A stretch of 64,000 bases of DNA. It comes from Frankia sp. AgB1.9. GTDB taxonomy: Bacteria; Actinomycetota; Actinomycetes; Frankiales; Frankiaceae. The stretch spans positions 6,749 through 70,748 of the forward strand of contig NZ_JADWYX010000026.1 of the NCBI RefSeq assembly GCF_016786355.1, given 5' to 3'. A program made the translations under genes and the position numbers. Numbering within the stretch: position 1 is the stretch's first letter; every line of letters starts with the position of its first letter. A model generated the notes under the pieces. That model ran no database searches. It saw only the letters and a list, made by a program, of their open reading frames with translations, and had not been told where the DNA came from. Positions 33,678 through 42,963 of the stretch are shown here, piece by piece.

Positions 33678-34144
33678 GACGCCGCCCGGACCGGCGCCGC
33701 CTCGCCCGCCGGCAGCGGCGCCAGCCAGGTGGCCGTGGACAGGCTCCGCGTCGAGGGGCCGTCGGGGTCGTCGTCCGGGCGGTTGCCGCGCGTGACCTGC
33801 CGCTCGGCGATCCGCCAGCCCAGCGGGGTGCGCACCACGGTGTCCTGGTAGTCGCCGGACCCAGCCGTGCCGTCGCCGCGGATCACGAAGTACTTCGCCC
33901 AGACCCGCAGCGTGTCGTCGTCGACCCGGTGGACGGCCACGTCCGTGGTGTGGTGCGGAAACATCACCCGCCCGAACGGGAGCCCACCGACGACCTGCGC
34001 CAGCGGCGCCTCACCCATCACCGCGTCGGCGGTGTACGCCCCGGGCACGGCGGCCAGGGCGAGGTTGTCGAACAGGTGCGGATGCCGGGCGAGCAGGTCG
34101 CAGACCTCGGCGTAGGTGGCCGCGTCGACCGGCACCACCGTCAC
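33674..34144 (-). CDS. SnoaL/NTF2-like protein
   Basis: 156 residues from the GTG at 34144, which overlaps the upstream stop in GTGA; a GTG at 34150 would also be in frame. It has the cone-shaped NTF2-like pattern with a pocket region PHHTTDVAVHRVDDDTLRVWAKYFVIRGDG and the closing strand DTVVRTPLGWRIAERQVTRG. It likely works with the adjacent luciferase-like enzyme and its own neighbour. Function within the fold is unknown. Confidence 0.78.
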   Translation of the reverse strand: MTVVPVDAATYAEVCDLLARHPHLFDNLALAAVPGAYTADAVMGEAPLAQVVGGLPFGRVMFPHHTTDVAVHRVDDDTLRVWAKYFVIRGDGTAGSGDYQDTVVRTPLGWRIAERQVTRGNRPDDDPDGPSTRSLSTATWLAPLPAGEAAPVRAAS

Positions 34145-34641
34145 GCCCACGGCGCCTCCCCGTCGCCGTCTCCGATGACGGCCGGGCCGCCGTGGCGTGG
34201 GTGGACGGTGCGCCGGGCCACCCGCCAGCCGGCTGGCGTCTCGGCCAGGACGTCGAGGACGTCGGCGCTCGCCACGCTCCCGTCGCCCGCGATCGTCACC
34301 AGCCGGCTCCAGGCGGCCAGGCCGGCGGGGACGTGCTTGACCTCGGTGTTGACGACGTGGTGGGAGGGCGACGTCGCCGGTTCCAGGGTTGGCGGGTCGA
34401 CGAAGACCTGGGCGAGCAGCTCCTGGTCGGCGTTGTCGATCGCATGACCGAAACGCGCGAGGACCTGCGCCACCGCCGCCGTCTCTTCGGCGGTCGCCGC
34501 GGGCAGCGCGGCGAACGCGGCGTAGGTCGTCGGCAGGCGGTGCTGCTCCACCTTCACCCCGGCGCTGTCGCGCACACCACCGGGTGGGGAACCGCCGGGT
34601 CGCAGGTGCCCCGCGATGTGGTCTGTCGTCACGGTCGGCAC
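34141..34641 (-). CDS. SnoaL/NTF2-like protein, operon leader
   Basis: 166 residues from the GTG at 34641 (GGAG 5 bp upstream); another GTG is at 34632. Pattern ETAAVAQVLARFGHAIDNADQELLAQVF, HHVVNTEVKHV, ADVLDVLAETPAGWRVARRTVHPRHGG is that of a SnoaL-like hydroxylase/isomerase subunit. It resembles the following gene product in fold and final strand and may form a heteromer with it. Confidence 0.75.
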   Translation of the reverse strand: MPTVTTDHIAGHLRPGGSPPGGVRDSAGVKVEQHRLPTTYAAFAALPAATAEETAAVAQVLARFGHAIDNADQELLAQVFVDPPTLEPATSPSHHVVNTEVKHVPAGLAAWSRLVTIAGDGSVASADVLDVLAETPAGWRVARRTVHPRHGGPAVIGDGDGEAPWA

Positions 34642-34815
34642 GCTAACTCCAATCCGCGCCACCTCGGCCGTTTTGTAACGCGACTGAAGCGTCCGGCGGT
34701 TCTGCCCGCGCCCACCCGTTCCCGCGCTGGCCGGCGGCCCGCGGCACGACTCGCGCATCGGTAGCCTCGGTCGAGGTCGGAGGGGTGGCGGCCGCTGAGA
34801 ACGGGAGGCTGACCG

Positions 34816-36078
34816 ATGACGTCCAGCGAGTCACTGCCCACGCAGGGCACGCCGGCGGCCGACGTTCTGGCGAGCGTCCGGGCGAACCGACACGATGACG
34901 CTCCGTGGCGGGAGGGGCGGATCTTCAGCCTGATCTACCACCCGGACGACCCCGAGCTGGAGGAGCTCCTCGCCGCCGTCAGCCGCGAGTACCTGGCCGA
35001 GAACGCGCTCAACCCGTTCCGTTTCCCGAGTCTCGCGCGCCTTGAGCAGGAGGCCGCCGACATGGTGTCCGGCCTGCTGCACGGACCGCCCGGGGCCGGC
35101 GGGCTGACGTCGGGCGGCACAGAGTCGATCTTCGTCGCGGTGTCCGTGGCACGGGCCGTGGCCCAGGAGCGCGGCGTCGAGACGCCCGAGATCATCACGG
35201 CCCGCACCGCGCATCCCGCGTTCGCCAAGGCCTGCCACCTGCTCGGCGTCCGCCAGACGCGGGTCGACGTCGGTCCGGATTTCCGGGCGGACGCGGCGGC
35301 GATCCGGGCCGCGATCGGTCCGGACACGGCGATGGTCGTCGCCAGCGCCCCCTGCTACCCCTACGGCGTGATCGACCCGGTGCCGGAGATCGCCGCCGCG
35401 GCGGCAGCGGCGGGCGTGCTCTGCCATGTGGACGCCTGCCTCGGCGGCCTGCTGCTGCCGTTCTGGGAGCGCCTCGGTGAACCGGTGCCGCCGTGGGACT
35501 TCCGCGTCCCGGGAGTGACGAGCATCAGCGCCGACATCCACAAGTACGGGTACAGCTTCAAGGGCGCGTCCACCATCCTGTGGCGCGATCCCGACCTGGC
35601 GTTCAAGCGGGTGTGGTTCGACGACGGGGTCTGGGGCGGCGGCCTGTACGCCACGGCGACACCGGCCGGCACCCGCCCGGCGCCCCCCATCGCCGGCGCG
35701 TGGGCCGCGCTGAAGTACCACGGCGTCGAGGGCTATCTGGCCAAGGCGCGGGCGGTCCGCGACGCGACGCGGCGGCTCGTCGCCGGTATCGAGAGCATCG
35801 ACGGGCTGCGCCTGACGATCCGGCCCGACGCGGCGGTGTTCCAGTTCGCCAGCGAAGACGTCGATCTCGCCGCCGTCGCCGACGTCCTGGAGGAACGGCG
35901 GTGGTGGCTCAACCGGCAGCCCGGCGGCCTGCACCTGATGGTCTCCCCGTACCACGTGCACATCGTCGACGAGCTGCTCGCGGAACTGCGCGCGGCCGTC
36001 GACCAGGTCCGCGCCGGCCGCCGCAGCCAGGGAGCCGCCGCCAGCTACACCGGCCTTCGGACCCCGCCCACCGGCTAG
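34816..36078 (+). CDS. PLP-dependent decarboxylase/lyase (sphingosine-1-phosphate-lyase-like)
   Basis: 420-residue fold-type I PLP enzyme: GGLTSGGTESIFVAV (95-109, phosphate cradle), aromatic-partner AHPAFAKACHLLGV, HVDACLGG (204-211, Asp to the pyridine nitrogen) and Schiff-base Lys243 in SADIHKYGYSFKG. The SADIHKYG/PKG-like motif and the TGGTES-like motif are typical of the S1P-lyase group rather than glutamate decarboxylases. The bacterial substrates of this group are mostly unknown; a phosphoethanolamine- or amino-acid-type cleavage is possible. It faces the ssuD-like gene, so no operon partner is obvious. Confidence 0.87.
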   Translation: MTSSESLPTQGTPAADVLASVRANRHDDAPWREGRIFSLIYHPDDPELEELLAAVSREYLAENALNPFRFPSLARLEQEAADMVSGLLHGPPGAGGLTSGGTESIFVAVSVARAVAQERGVETPEIITARTAHPAFAKACHLLGVRQTRVDVGPDFRADAAAIRAAIGPDTAMVVASAPCYPYGVIDPVPEIAAAAAAAGVLCHVDACLGGLLLPFWERLGEPVPPWDFRVPGVTSISADIHKYGYSFKGASTILWRDPDLAFKRVWFDDGVWGGGLYATATPAGTRPAPPIAGAWAALKYHGVEGYLAKARAVRDATRRLVAGIESIDGLRLTIRPDAAVFQFASEDVDLAAVADVLEERRWWLNRQPGGLHLMVSPYHVHIVDELLAELRAAVDQVRAGRRSQGAAASYTGLRTPPTG

Positions 36079-36088
36079 GAGCCGCGGT

Positions 36089-37225
36089 TCAGGTCGTCGG
36101 GACCGGGACGGGCGGCTGGACTTCCGTTACGACGCCGCGGCGGCGTAGCAGGCGGCCGGCGCCCTCGCCGAACCAGTAGGCCTCCTCCAGGTGTGGCTGG
36201 CCGGAGAGGATCGCGTGGTCGATGCCCAGCGCGTGGTACTCCTCGAGGCGCTCGGCGACCTGTTCGTGGCTGCCGACCAGCGCGGTCCCGGCGCCGCCGC
36301 GGACCAGGCCGTAGCCAGCCCACAGGTTCGGGTAGATCTCCAGGTCCTCGCGGCGGCCCCCGTGCAGGTCCTGCATGCGCCGCTGCCCGACCGAGTCCAT
36401 CTTCGCGAGATCGGCCTGCGCCGACGCGATCCGCTCCGGGCTGAGGTTCTCGATCATCCGGTTGGCCTCGTCCCAGGCCTGGCCCGCGGTGTCGCGGCCG
36501 AGGACGTGCAGCCGGATGCCGAACCGCAGGTCGTCGTTCCCGGCGGCTGCCGCCTTCTCGCGCATCCGGTCGAGCCGCTCCTTCAGCTGCGGCGGCGTCT
36601 CGCCCCAGGCGAGGTACACGTCGGCGTGCGCGGCCGCGACGTCCTCGGCGGCCGGGCTCGCGCCGCCGAAGAACACCGGCGGTGTCCCCCACCGGCTCGG
36701 TCGGGACGTCGCCCCCTCGACCTGGAAGTACTTGCCGTCGAAGTCGAACGGCGTCCCGCCGGACGCGCCGCGCAGCACCTGGAGGAACTCGGCCGTGCGG
36801 GCGTAACGCTCGTCGTGGGAGAGGAAGTCACCGAACCGGCGCTGCTCGACCGGGTCGCCGCCCGTCACCACGTTCAGGTACAGCCGTCCCGCCGAGATGC
36901 GCTGGAACGTCTGGGCCTGCTGGGCGGCCAGCGTCGGGCTGAGGAACCCCGGGCGGAACGCGACCAGGAACCTCAGCCGCGAGGTGACCTGCGACAACGC
37001 GGCGGTGGTGAGCCAGGCGTCCTCACACCAGCTGCCGGTCGGGGTCAGCATCGCCTCGAAGCCAAGCTGTTCGGCCGAGCGGGCGATCTGGGCGAGGTAG
37101 TCGATGTCGGGGAGACGCTCGACGGCCTCCGAGTCGCCGACGCCGCTCGAACCCGCGCGGCCGGAGCCGACGATCCCCCGGCCGTCGCCGTTCGTGGGCA
37201 GATACCAGTGCAGGTGCAGGGACAT
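36089..37225 (-). CDS. ssuD: Alkanesulfonate monooxygenase-like (SsuD, LLM family)
   Basis: 378-residue FMNH2-dependent monooxygenase. LHLHWYLPTNGDGR at the N-terminus, RLRFLVAFRPGFLSPTLAAQQAQTFQRISAGRLYLNVVTGGDP, the flavin-phosphate segment FFGGASPAAEDVAAAHADVYLAWGE, and a C-terminal ALGIDHAILSGQPHLEEAYWFGEG match the SsuD group, which cleaves C-S bonds of alkanesulfonates to yield sulfite. The context (ABC transporter genes upstream on the same strand) supports it. The flavin reductase SsuE is not seen here. Confidence 0.88.
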   Translation of the reverse strand: MSLHLHWYLPTNGDGRGIVGSGRAGSSGVGDSEAVERLPDIDYLAQIARSAEQLGFEAMLTPTGSWCEDAWLTTAALSQVTSRLRFLVAFRPGFLSPTLAAQQAQTFQRISAGRLYLNVVTGGDPVEQRRFGDFLSHDERYARTAEFLQVLRGASGGTPFDFDGKYFQVEGATSRPSRWGTPPVFFGGASPAAEDVAAAHADVYLAWGETPPQLKERLDRMREKAAAAGNDDLRFGIRLHVLGRDTAGQAWDEANRMIENLSPERIASAQADLAKMDSVGQRRMQDLHGGRREDLEIYPNLWAGYGLVRGGAGTALVGSHEQVAERLEEYHALGIDHAILSGQPHLEEAYWFGEGAGRLLRRRGVVTEVQPPVPVPTT

Positions 37226-37270
37226 CAGCGGCCCTTTCCGTCAGCGGTCGTGTGCTCAGCGGCCCGTCGG

Positions 37271-38176
37271 TCAGCGGGTCGTGGGGTCGGCGAAGCGGTG
37301 CAGCAGGCGCAGCAGGCCGTCGAAGGCGATGCCGAGCACCGAGATGGCGAGGATGCCGGAAAGGACGAGCGGTGTCTGCAGGTTCACGCCGGCATTGTTG
37401 ATCAGGTAGCCGAGGCCGCTCGTCGCGGCGATCAGTTCCACCGCCACGATGCTCGTCCACGCGCCCCCCATCGCCAACCGCATGCCGGTGATGATGGACG
37501 GCAGCGCGCTGCGCAGCCGGACGGTCAGCAGCGACCACAGCGGCGAGGCGCCGAGGCTGCGGCTCGCCTGCACCAGCTCCTTGGGGACCGCGTCGAGCGC
37601 CGACACCGTCGCGATGATCATCACGGGCACCACCCCGATGAGGATCAGGATGAACTTCGGCGTCTCACCGATGCCGAACCACACGATGAACAGCGGGATG
37701 AAGGCCAGCGGCGGCAACGGCCGGGTGATCTCGATGATCGGGTCGAGCAGGTGCCGGATGACCCGTACCGAGGCCATGATCCCGCCGATGGCGACGCCCA
37801 GGACGACGCCGGCGGCCCAGCCGGCGAGGATGCGCGCCGCGCTGACGAGCGCGTGCTGCCAGAGCGTCTTGCCCTGCACCGCCGGGTACTTCTGGAAGAG
37901 GTAGTGCCAGAAGGTACTCACCGTCTTCTGCACCGTCGGCAGGATCACCGGGTCGTCCTTGAGGTAGGACCCGACCTCCCAGACCGCCGCGGCCAGAACC
38001 AGGCCGAGCACCCCGTACGCGACCCGGGACCAGGAGAACGTTCGGGCCGGGGCGCGGTCCCCGGCCAGGGTGATCGTTGCCTCCGTCATCGTCCGCGCCG
38101 CGAGCTGTGCATCGCCTCCCGGCAGGCCGTGCATCGCCCCGGCGGCCTGGGAACTGGGTGACACCTCAGTGCTCAC
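37271..38176 (-). CDS. ssuC: Sulfonate/nitrate/taurine-type ABC transporter permease (SsuC-like)
   Basis: 301 residues. A cytoplasmic N-tail of about 45 residues precedes the first span (VAYGVLGLVLAAAVWEV). The BPD_transp_1 domain has the EAA loop VPKELVQASRSLGASPLWSLLTVRLRSALPSIITG, which docks to the ATPase, and six predicted spans. Its start overlaps the end of the ATPase gene by 11 bp. Forms the channel of the importer with SsuB. Confidence 0.92.
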   Translation of the reverse strand: MSTEVSPSSQAAGAMHGLPGGDAQLAARTMTEATITLAGDRAPARTFSWSRVAYGVLGLVLAAAVWEVGSYLKDDPVILPTVQKTVSTFWHYLFQKYPAVQGKTLWQHALVSAARILAGWAAGVVLGVAIGGIMASVRVIRHLLDPIIEITRPLPPLAFIPLFIVWFGIGETPKFILILIGVVPVMIIATVSALDAVPKELVQASRSLGASPLWSLLTVRLRSALPSIITGMRLAMGGAWTSIVAVELIAATSGLGYLINNAGVNLQTPLVLSGILAISVLGIAFDGLLRLLHRFADPTTR

Positions 38177-38972
38177 TTTCGAGCGCCTCCCTTATCTGGC
38201 GCTTGAGCCGCACGAACTCCAGGGTCTCCGTGTCGGCGATGCTGCGGGGCCGGGGCAGGTCGATGTCGATGACCGCCCGGGTCCGGCCGGGACTTCCCGA
38301 CATGACGCAGACCCGGTCGCCGAGCAGAGCCGCCTCCTCGACGTCGTGGGTGACGAACACGATCGTGATCCGGTCCCGTTGCCACAGGTCGAGCAGGAAC
38401 CGCTGCATCGCGACCCGAGTGATCGCGTCGAGCGCGCCGAACGGCTCGTCCATCAGCAGCAGCCGCGGGCGGTTCACCAGGACCCTGGCGAAGGCCGCCC
38501 GGTGCCGCATGCCACCGGAGAGCTCGTGTGGGTAGGCGTCCCGGGCATCGCCGAGGCCCACCGTCTCGAGCAGTTCGACGGCCCGGCCGCGCGTCTCGGC
38601 GTCGAGCTCGTGACGGGCTCGCGGCCCGTAGAGCACATTGTCGAGCACGCTGAGCCAGGGGAAAAGCATCGGCGTCTGGAAAAGCACGCCACGGTCGGGA
38701 CCGGGACCGGTGACCGGCCGCTCGTCGACGAGCACCTCACCGCCGTCCGGGTGGGAGAAGCCGGCGAGCATGTTCAGCAACGTCGACTTGCCACAGCCGG
38801 ACGGTCCCAGCAGGCACAGGAACTCGCCGGGCGCGACCGCCAGGTCGAACCCGTCGAGCGCGAGGCGCGCGGGCGCCCGGCGCGAGCGTCCGGCGAATTG
38901 CTTGCGCACACCGATGATCTCGACGGCGGGTCTGGTGCCGGCGCCCGCCCGCGCCTGCTGGGTGGTGGTCAC
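38166..38972 (-). CDS. ssuB: Sulfonate/taurine-type ABC transporter ATP-binding protein (SsuB-like)
   Basis: 268 residues: Walker A GPSGCGKS (56-63), Q-loop FQTPMLFPWLSV, signature LSGGM (151-155), Walker B LLLMDE (171-176), then FVTHDVEEAALLGDRVCVMS with the switch histidine. The short family sequence PFGALDAITRVAMQ is typical of the SsuB/TauB/nitrate group. The start overlaps the stop of the binding protein by 4 bp. Confidence 0.94.
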   Translation of the reverse strand: MTTTQQARAGAGTRPAVEIIGVRKQFAGRSRRAPARLALDGFDLAVAPGEFLCLLGPSGCGKSTLLNMLAGFSHPDGGEVLVDERPVTGPGPDRGVLFQTPMLFPWLSVLDNVLYGPRARHELDAETRGRAVELLETVGLGDARDAYPHELSGGMRHRAAFARVLVNRPRLLLMDEPFGALDAITRVAMQRFLLDLWQRDRITIVFVTHDVEEAALLGDRVCVMSGSPGRTRAVIDIDLPRPRSIADTETLEFVRLKRQIREALESEH

Positions 38973-40042
38973 GACGCGCAGTTGTCCTTCAGGGCCTGCT
39001 CGACGTAGCTGGAGTCGAGGTGGGCGGTGATCTGCGCGGCCGTCGGGACGGTCGTCACGCGGCCCTGGTCCTTGAGGAACTGCCCGGTCAGCGCGTAGGC
39101 CTTGGCGATCTCACCGTCGGCCAGCGTGCCGCCCGGCTTCTTGAACCAGGACAACTCCTCGCTGGCCGGCACGAAGGGGATGATCTTCGTGGCGGGAATG
39201 GCCTGCGAGGCGGGCGAGCCGGTCAGCCCGGAAGCCTTGGTGATGTACGCGTCCGCCTGCGGGCCGGTGCTGATCGCCTGGGCGTGCATGATCTGGCAGA
39301 CGAACTGCTGCACGACCGGGCGGTTCTTGGCCGCGAAGTCGTCGGTCACGCCCAGCACGTTGAGCGACGGGAAGCCGAGCTTCGCGATCTCCTCGGCCGT
39401 CACGACCTGCCGACCCGAGTTGTTGGCCTTCAGGTCGAGAGCCTGGGCGATCTCGACGTAGGCACCGTCGATCCGGCCGGCCTTGAACGCCGCCGCGACC
39501 GCCGCCTCGCTCGGGAAGCCGACGACCTTGGTCTTGTCGGTGAGCCCCTGCTTGGACAGCCAGCCGCGGATCTCGAAGTCCTCCGAGGAGCCCTGGAGGT
39601 CACCGACGGTCTTGCCGGCGAGGTCGCCGTTGGCCTTGATGTCGGGGCCGACGATCAGCTGCGCGGCGTCGAAGTACTCCGCGTAGATGACCTTGAACTT
39701 GGTGTCGTTGGCGATCGCTCCCACCACCGGCGGGTTGCCGACGCCCGAGACGAACGGGAACGCGCCACCGCGCAGCTCGGCGAGGCCCGCGACGCCGGAG
39801 TCGATGGGGGTGAGCTTGATCTTCCCGTCGATCTTGCCGGCCAGGTCGGAGTTCCCCGCGACCAGCACCTCCGGACCGACCGTGGCGCTCTGGAAGTACC
39901 CGACGCCGAGGGTCGGGTTCGTGCCGGACGAACCCGCGGAGGCCGACGAACCAGCCGAGCCGGACGAGCCAGAGGAGCCGCAGGCGGCGAGGGCCAGCGC
40001 TCCGGCGGTGAGCAGGGAGATGCCAAGAAGGGTCTTGCGCAT
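38969..40042 (-). CDS. ssuA: Sulfonate/taurine-type ABC transporter binding lipoprotein (SsuA-like)
   Basis: 357 residues with a lipoprotein signal, lipobox LAAC with Cys21, and a Ser/Gly linker. NMT1/SsuA-like fold: PTLGVGYFQSATVGPEVLVAG, LRGGAFPFVSGVGNPPVVGA, AGKTVGDLQGSSEDFEIRGWLSKQGL and YVEIAQALDLKAN. First gene of the ssuABC(D) operon. The start at 40042 gives the signal peptide; longer frames reach into the divergent region. Confidence 0.9.
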   Translation of the reverse strand: MRKTLLGISLLTAGALALAACGSSGSSGSAGSSASAGSSGTNPTLGVGYFQSATVGPEVLVAGNSDLAGKIDGKIKLTPIDSGVAGLAELRGGAFPFVSGVGNPPVVGAIANDTKFKVIYAEYFDAAQLIVGPDIKANGDLAGKTVGDLQGSSEDFEIRGWLSKQGLTDKTKVVGFPSEAAVAAAFKAGRIDGAYVEIAQALDLKANNSGRQVVTAEEIAKLGFPSLNVLGVTDDFAAKNRPVVQQFVCQIMHAQAISTGPQADAYITKASGLTGSPASQAIPATKIIPFVPASEELSWFKKPGGTLADGEIAKAYALTGQFLKDQGRVTTVPTAAQITAHLDSSYVEQALKDNCAS

Positions 40043-40388
40043 GAAGGGGTATCTCCAGGTTGAGGGAAGCTGAGGCCGCGCACGCGGGCCGGCACGCACC
40101 GTCAGGGGCGGCGCGCGCCTGCGGCGAACGATGATCATGCGGCGGACGATGTGGGGGCGATCGGCACTCGATCTGCCGGATCGGGAGCATCTCGGCCGGC
40201 GGCTGAGCCGCCGGCCATCAACACATCGTGACGGGACAGCTGGCGCTCGTGACGTGACCGAGATCGACGTGACGCCGACGCGTCCCCCTGAACTCAATCA
40301 TCACCTTGCACACAATCCAGATCGGAATAGTGGCTGTCAACTGCGCTGTTGGGGAGGAACCGACACCGCGCCGACCGAGGAGAGCGAC
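40043..40388. other. Divergent region between ssuA-like and tauD-like genes
   Basis: 346 bp without a gene. It is less GC-rich near 40290-40350 (TCAATCATCACCTTGCACAC, then AATCCAGATCGGAATAGTGG), the likely promoter zone for both units. I see no clear palindrome. Regulation by sulfate or cysteine limitation is expected from the gene content, not read from a motif. Confidence 0.5.
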
Positions 40389-41363
40389 ATGCCAGGCGTC
40401 ACCGACGACCGACGTCCACCCGCCGCGCCCCGGCCAGCGGCCGCGCGAGCCTCGCGGAACGACGCCGGCACCCGCGGTACCACGGACAGCGCGGCCTGGC
40501 GGGCCGAGCGGCTCACCCCCCGGATCGGGGCACGCCTCGACGGCCTGGACCTGCGGACGCTGGCGCGTTCCGGCGGGGCCGAGGAGCTGCGCACGGCCCT
40601 TGTCACCCACAAGGTGCTGTTCGTTCCGGATCAGGATCTCGACGCCGACGACCACGTCGCGCTGGGCCGGGCGCTGGGCGAGGTGACGACCTCGCATCCG
40701 GTCGTGCCGGGGGCAGACTCACAGCACCCGGAGATCTACGAACTGGACAGCCACGACGGCGGAACATCCGACGTCTGGCACACCGACGTCACGTTCATGG
40801 CCCGACCGCCCATGGCGTCGATCCTGCGGGCGGTGCGGTTGCCCGACCTCGGCGGCGCCACGAACTGGGTCGACCTGGAACAGGCCTACGAGTCGCTCTC
40901 GCCGTCAGTGCGCGCACTCGCGGACGGGCTGGAGGCCATCCACGACGGGAACCGGGAGTTCGGTGAGTACCTCGCCAACCGCCGCGGCGGCGAGGGCAAC
41001 GACTGGGACGGAACGCAGGTTCGGACCCTGGTTCCTGTCCGGCACCCCGTCGTGCGGGTGCACCCCGAGACCGGCCGGCGGTCGCTTTTCGTGAATCCTG
41101 GCTTCACCGTGCGGATCGCCGGGGTGAGCGACGCCGAGAGCCGGGGGCTGCTCGATATCTTCTTCGCGCACATCACCCGGCCCGAACACCTGGTCCGTCA
41201 CCACTGGCGGCCCGGCGACGTCGTGCTCTGGGACAACCGCAGCACCGCCCACTACGCCGACCACGACTACGGCGACTTCCAACGGATCATGCACCGCATC
41301 ACCCTCCGCGGCGACATCCCAGTCGGCCCGAACCTCGCGGAGCGACCTTCCGCTCGAACCTGA
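40389..41363 (+). CDS. tauD: TauD/TfdA-family Fe(II)/2-oxoglutarate dioxygenase
   Basis: 324 residues. Metal triad His131-X-Asp133 (DVWHTDVTF) and His288 (STAHYADHD), with the 2-oxoglutarate-binding Arg299 and Arg303 at the same +11 and +15 spacing from the distal His as in TauD. The first 37 residues are a Pro/Ala-rich extension not in E. coli TauD. Hydroxylates taurine or an alkyl sulfonate/sulfate so that it breaks down to sulfite. Divergent from the ssu-type operon, which supports a sulfonate substrate; TfdA-like substrates remain possible. Confidence 0.9.
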   Translation: MPGVTDDRRPPAAPRPAAARASRNDAGTRGTTDSAAWRAERLTPRIGARLDGLDLRTLARSGGAEELRTALVTHKVLFVPDQDLDADDHVALGRALGEVTTSHPVVPGADSQHPEIYELDSHDGGTSDVWHTDVTFMARPPMASILRAVRLPDLGGATNWVDLEQAYESLSPSVRALADGLEAIHDGNREFGEYLANRRGGEGNDWDGTQVRTLVPVRHPVVRVHPETGRRSLFVNPGFTVRIAGVSDAESRGLLDIFFAHITRPEHLVRHHWRPGDVVLWDNRSTAHYADHDYGDFQRIMHRITLRGDIPVGPNLAERPSART

Positions 41364-41376
41364 CCTGAAGCGACGA

Positions 41377-42951
41377 TCACCGCGTCGCGTGCGATGAGGC
41401 CGCTTCGGCTCGTTGCTCGGCCCATTGGCGTAGGACGCCCTTGGAGATCTTGTCGAGGGTGGCGCGGGGCAGCTCGTCGACGAGGTAGACGTCGTGGGGA
41501 ACCTTGAAGTCGGCCAGCTGGGCGCGGCACGCGGCCAGTACCTGGTCGGTCAGCTCGGTGGGCGAGGCGGTGTCGGGCGCGGTGATGAACGCGACGGGGA
41601 CCTCGCCGCGGAACCGGTCCTGGCGCCCGACGACCGCGGCCGCGGTGACGTCCGTGACCGCGGCGATGACCCGTTCGATCTCGGCCGCGGCGACGTTCTC
41701 GCCGCTGACCTTCAGCATGTCCTTGGCCCGGCCGGCGAACTTCAGGCCGCCGGTGGGCGTCAGCGTGACCAGGTCACCCGTGCGGAAGTAGCCGTCGAGA
41801 AACGCTTCCGCGGTGGCCTTCGGGTCGCCCAGGTACTCGGCGAACAGCGACAGCCCGCGGACGCCACGGACGAGGAGCTCCCCTGTCTCGCCCGGCGCGA
41901 CGGGAACGCCGGTCGGGTCGGCGATCCGGAGTTCGTAGGCCGGGGCGGCGCGCCCCATCTCGAGCGGCTCGCCCGGGCTGTCCAGGTTGCCGGCTATCGG
42001 GGTGGCGACGACCTCGGTCATTCCCCAGGCACTGAGGAGCCGTAATCCGTAGCGAGCATCGACCTGCGGGTACTCGAAGCCGAAGATCCAGCTGCGGTAG
42101 CTGTGGGCCGGCACGGGCTGCTCGGCCAGCAACGTGAAAGGAAGCCCCAACAGGCCGGTGTGGGTGCAGCCGTTGCGGACGGAGACCTCCCAGAACCGGC
42201 TCGCCGAGAACTTCGGTACGAGCACCGTCGTCCCGCCGGCCCACAGGGTCGGGAGGAACTGCCAGCACAGCGCATGGGTGTGGAACAGCGGCGCGTAGAC
42301 GAACTGGACGGCCTCCGAGGACAGCCGCCACGTCGTCGCCCCCAGCTGCCCCGCCCACAACGCGTTCGCGTGGGTGTAGAGCACCGCCTTGGGGCGGGAC
42401 GTCGTGCCCGAGGTGAGCTGGACGCACAGCGGAGCTCCCGGGTCGGGGGTCCGGGTGGGCGCGTCCGCCGGGTCGCCGAACAGGTCCGGCACCGTGCCCG
42501 TGGCCGGGTCCAGCCGCGCGATCCAGCCCAGCCGGGCCGCCGTCGAGCTGTCCGCGAGGCCCAGCCGCGCGTCCGTCACGATGCCGACCGCACCGGTGAT
42601 CTCGACCGCGTGGGCGAGCTCGTCCTGCGCGTACCGGGTGTTGACGTCGATCGCGACGGCGCCGAGCCGAGCGCACGCGAACCACACCTGCAGGAAGCCG
42701 GGACTGTTGTCCAGATGGATGATGACCGCGTCGCCGGGCCCGACGCCGCGAGCGGCCAGGCCGGCGGCAGTGGCCGCGACGTCGTGGGCGAACTCGGCGT
42801 AGGTCCAGGTCCGCGGCGCGGCGTCGGCCGGTTCCCAGATCAGCATCAGGTGGTCGGGGCGGCGGCGGACGCGCTCGGCGAGAACGGTCGTCAGGTCCAT
42901 GCCGACGAACGGGTGCACCGGCGGCAGAGTGGATCCCGCGATTCTCGTCAT
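41377..42951 (-). CDS. AMP-forming acyl-CoA synthetase / fatty-acid-CoA ligase
   Basis: 524-residue ANL enzyme: ATP-loop LTSGTTSRPKAV (179-190), SAWGMTEVVATP (A5-like), and FRTGDLVTLTPTGGLKFAGRAKDMLKVSGENV. The C-terminal catalytic Lys is in LPRATLDKISKG. Activates a carboxylic acid to its CoA ester via acyl-adenylate. It lies 12 bp downstream of the nitronate-monooxygenase-like gene on the same strand. A role in feeding acids to the beta-oxidation genes of the window is likely, but substrate length and type are unknown. Confidence 0.92.
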   Translation of the reverse strand: MTRIAGSTLPPVHPFVGMDLTTVLAERVRRRPDHLMLIWEPADAAPRTWTYAEFAHDVAATAAGLAARGVGPGDAVIIHLDNSPGFLQVWFACARLGAVAIDVNTRYAQDELAHAVEITGAVGIVTDARLGLADSSTAARLGWIARLDPATGTVPDLFGDPADAPTRTPDPGAPLCVQLTSGTTSRPKAVLYTHANALWAGQLGATTWRLSSEAVQFVYAPLFHTHALCWQFLPTLWAGGTTVLVPKFSASRFWEVSVRNGCTHTGLLGLPFTLLAEQPVPAHSYRSWIFGFEYPQVDARYGLRLLSAWGMTEVVATPIAGNLDSPGEPLEMGRAAPAYELRIADPTGVPVAPGETGELLVRGVRGLSLFAEYLGDPKATAEAFLDGYFRTGDLVTLTPTGGLKFAGRAKDMLKVSGENVAAAEIERVIAAVTDVTAAAVVGRQDRFRGEVPVAFITAPDTASPTELTDQVLAACRAQLADFKVPHDVYLVDELPRATLDKISKGVLRQWAEQRAEAASSHATR

Positions 42952-42963
42952 CGTGAGTACCTC

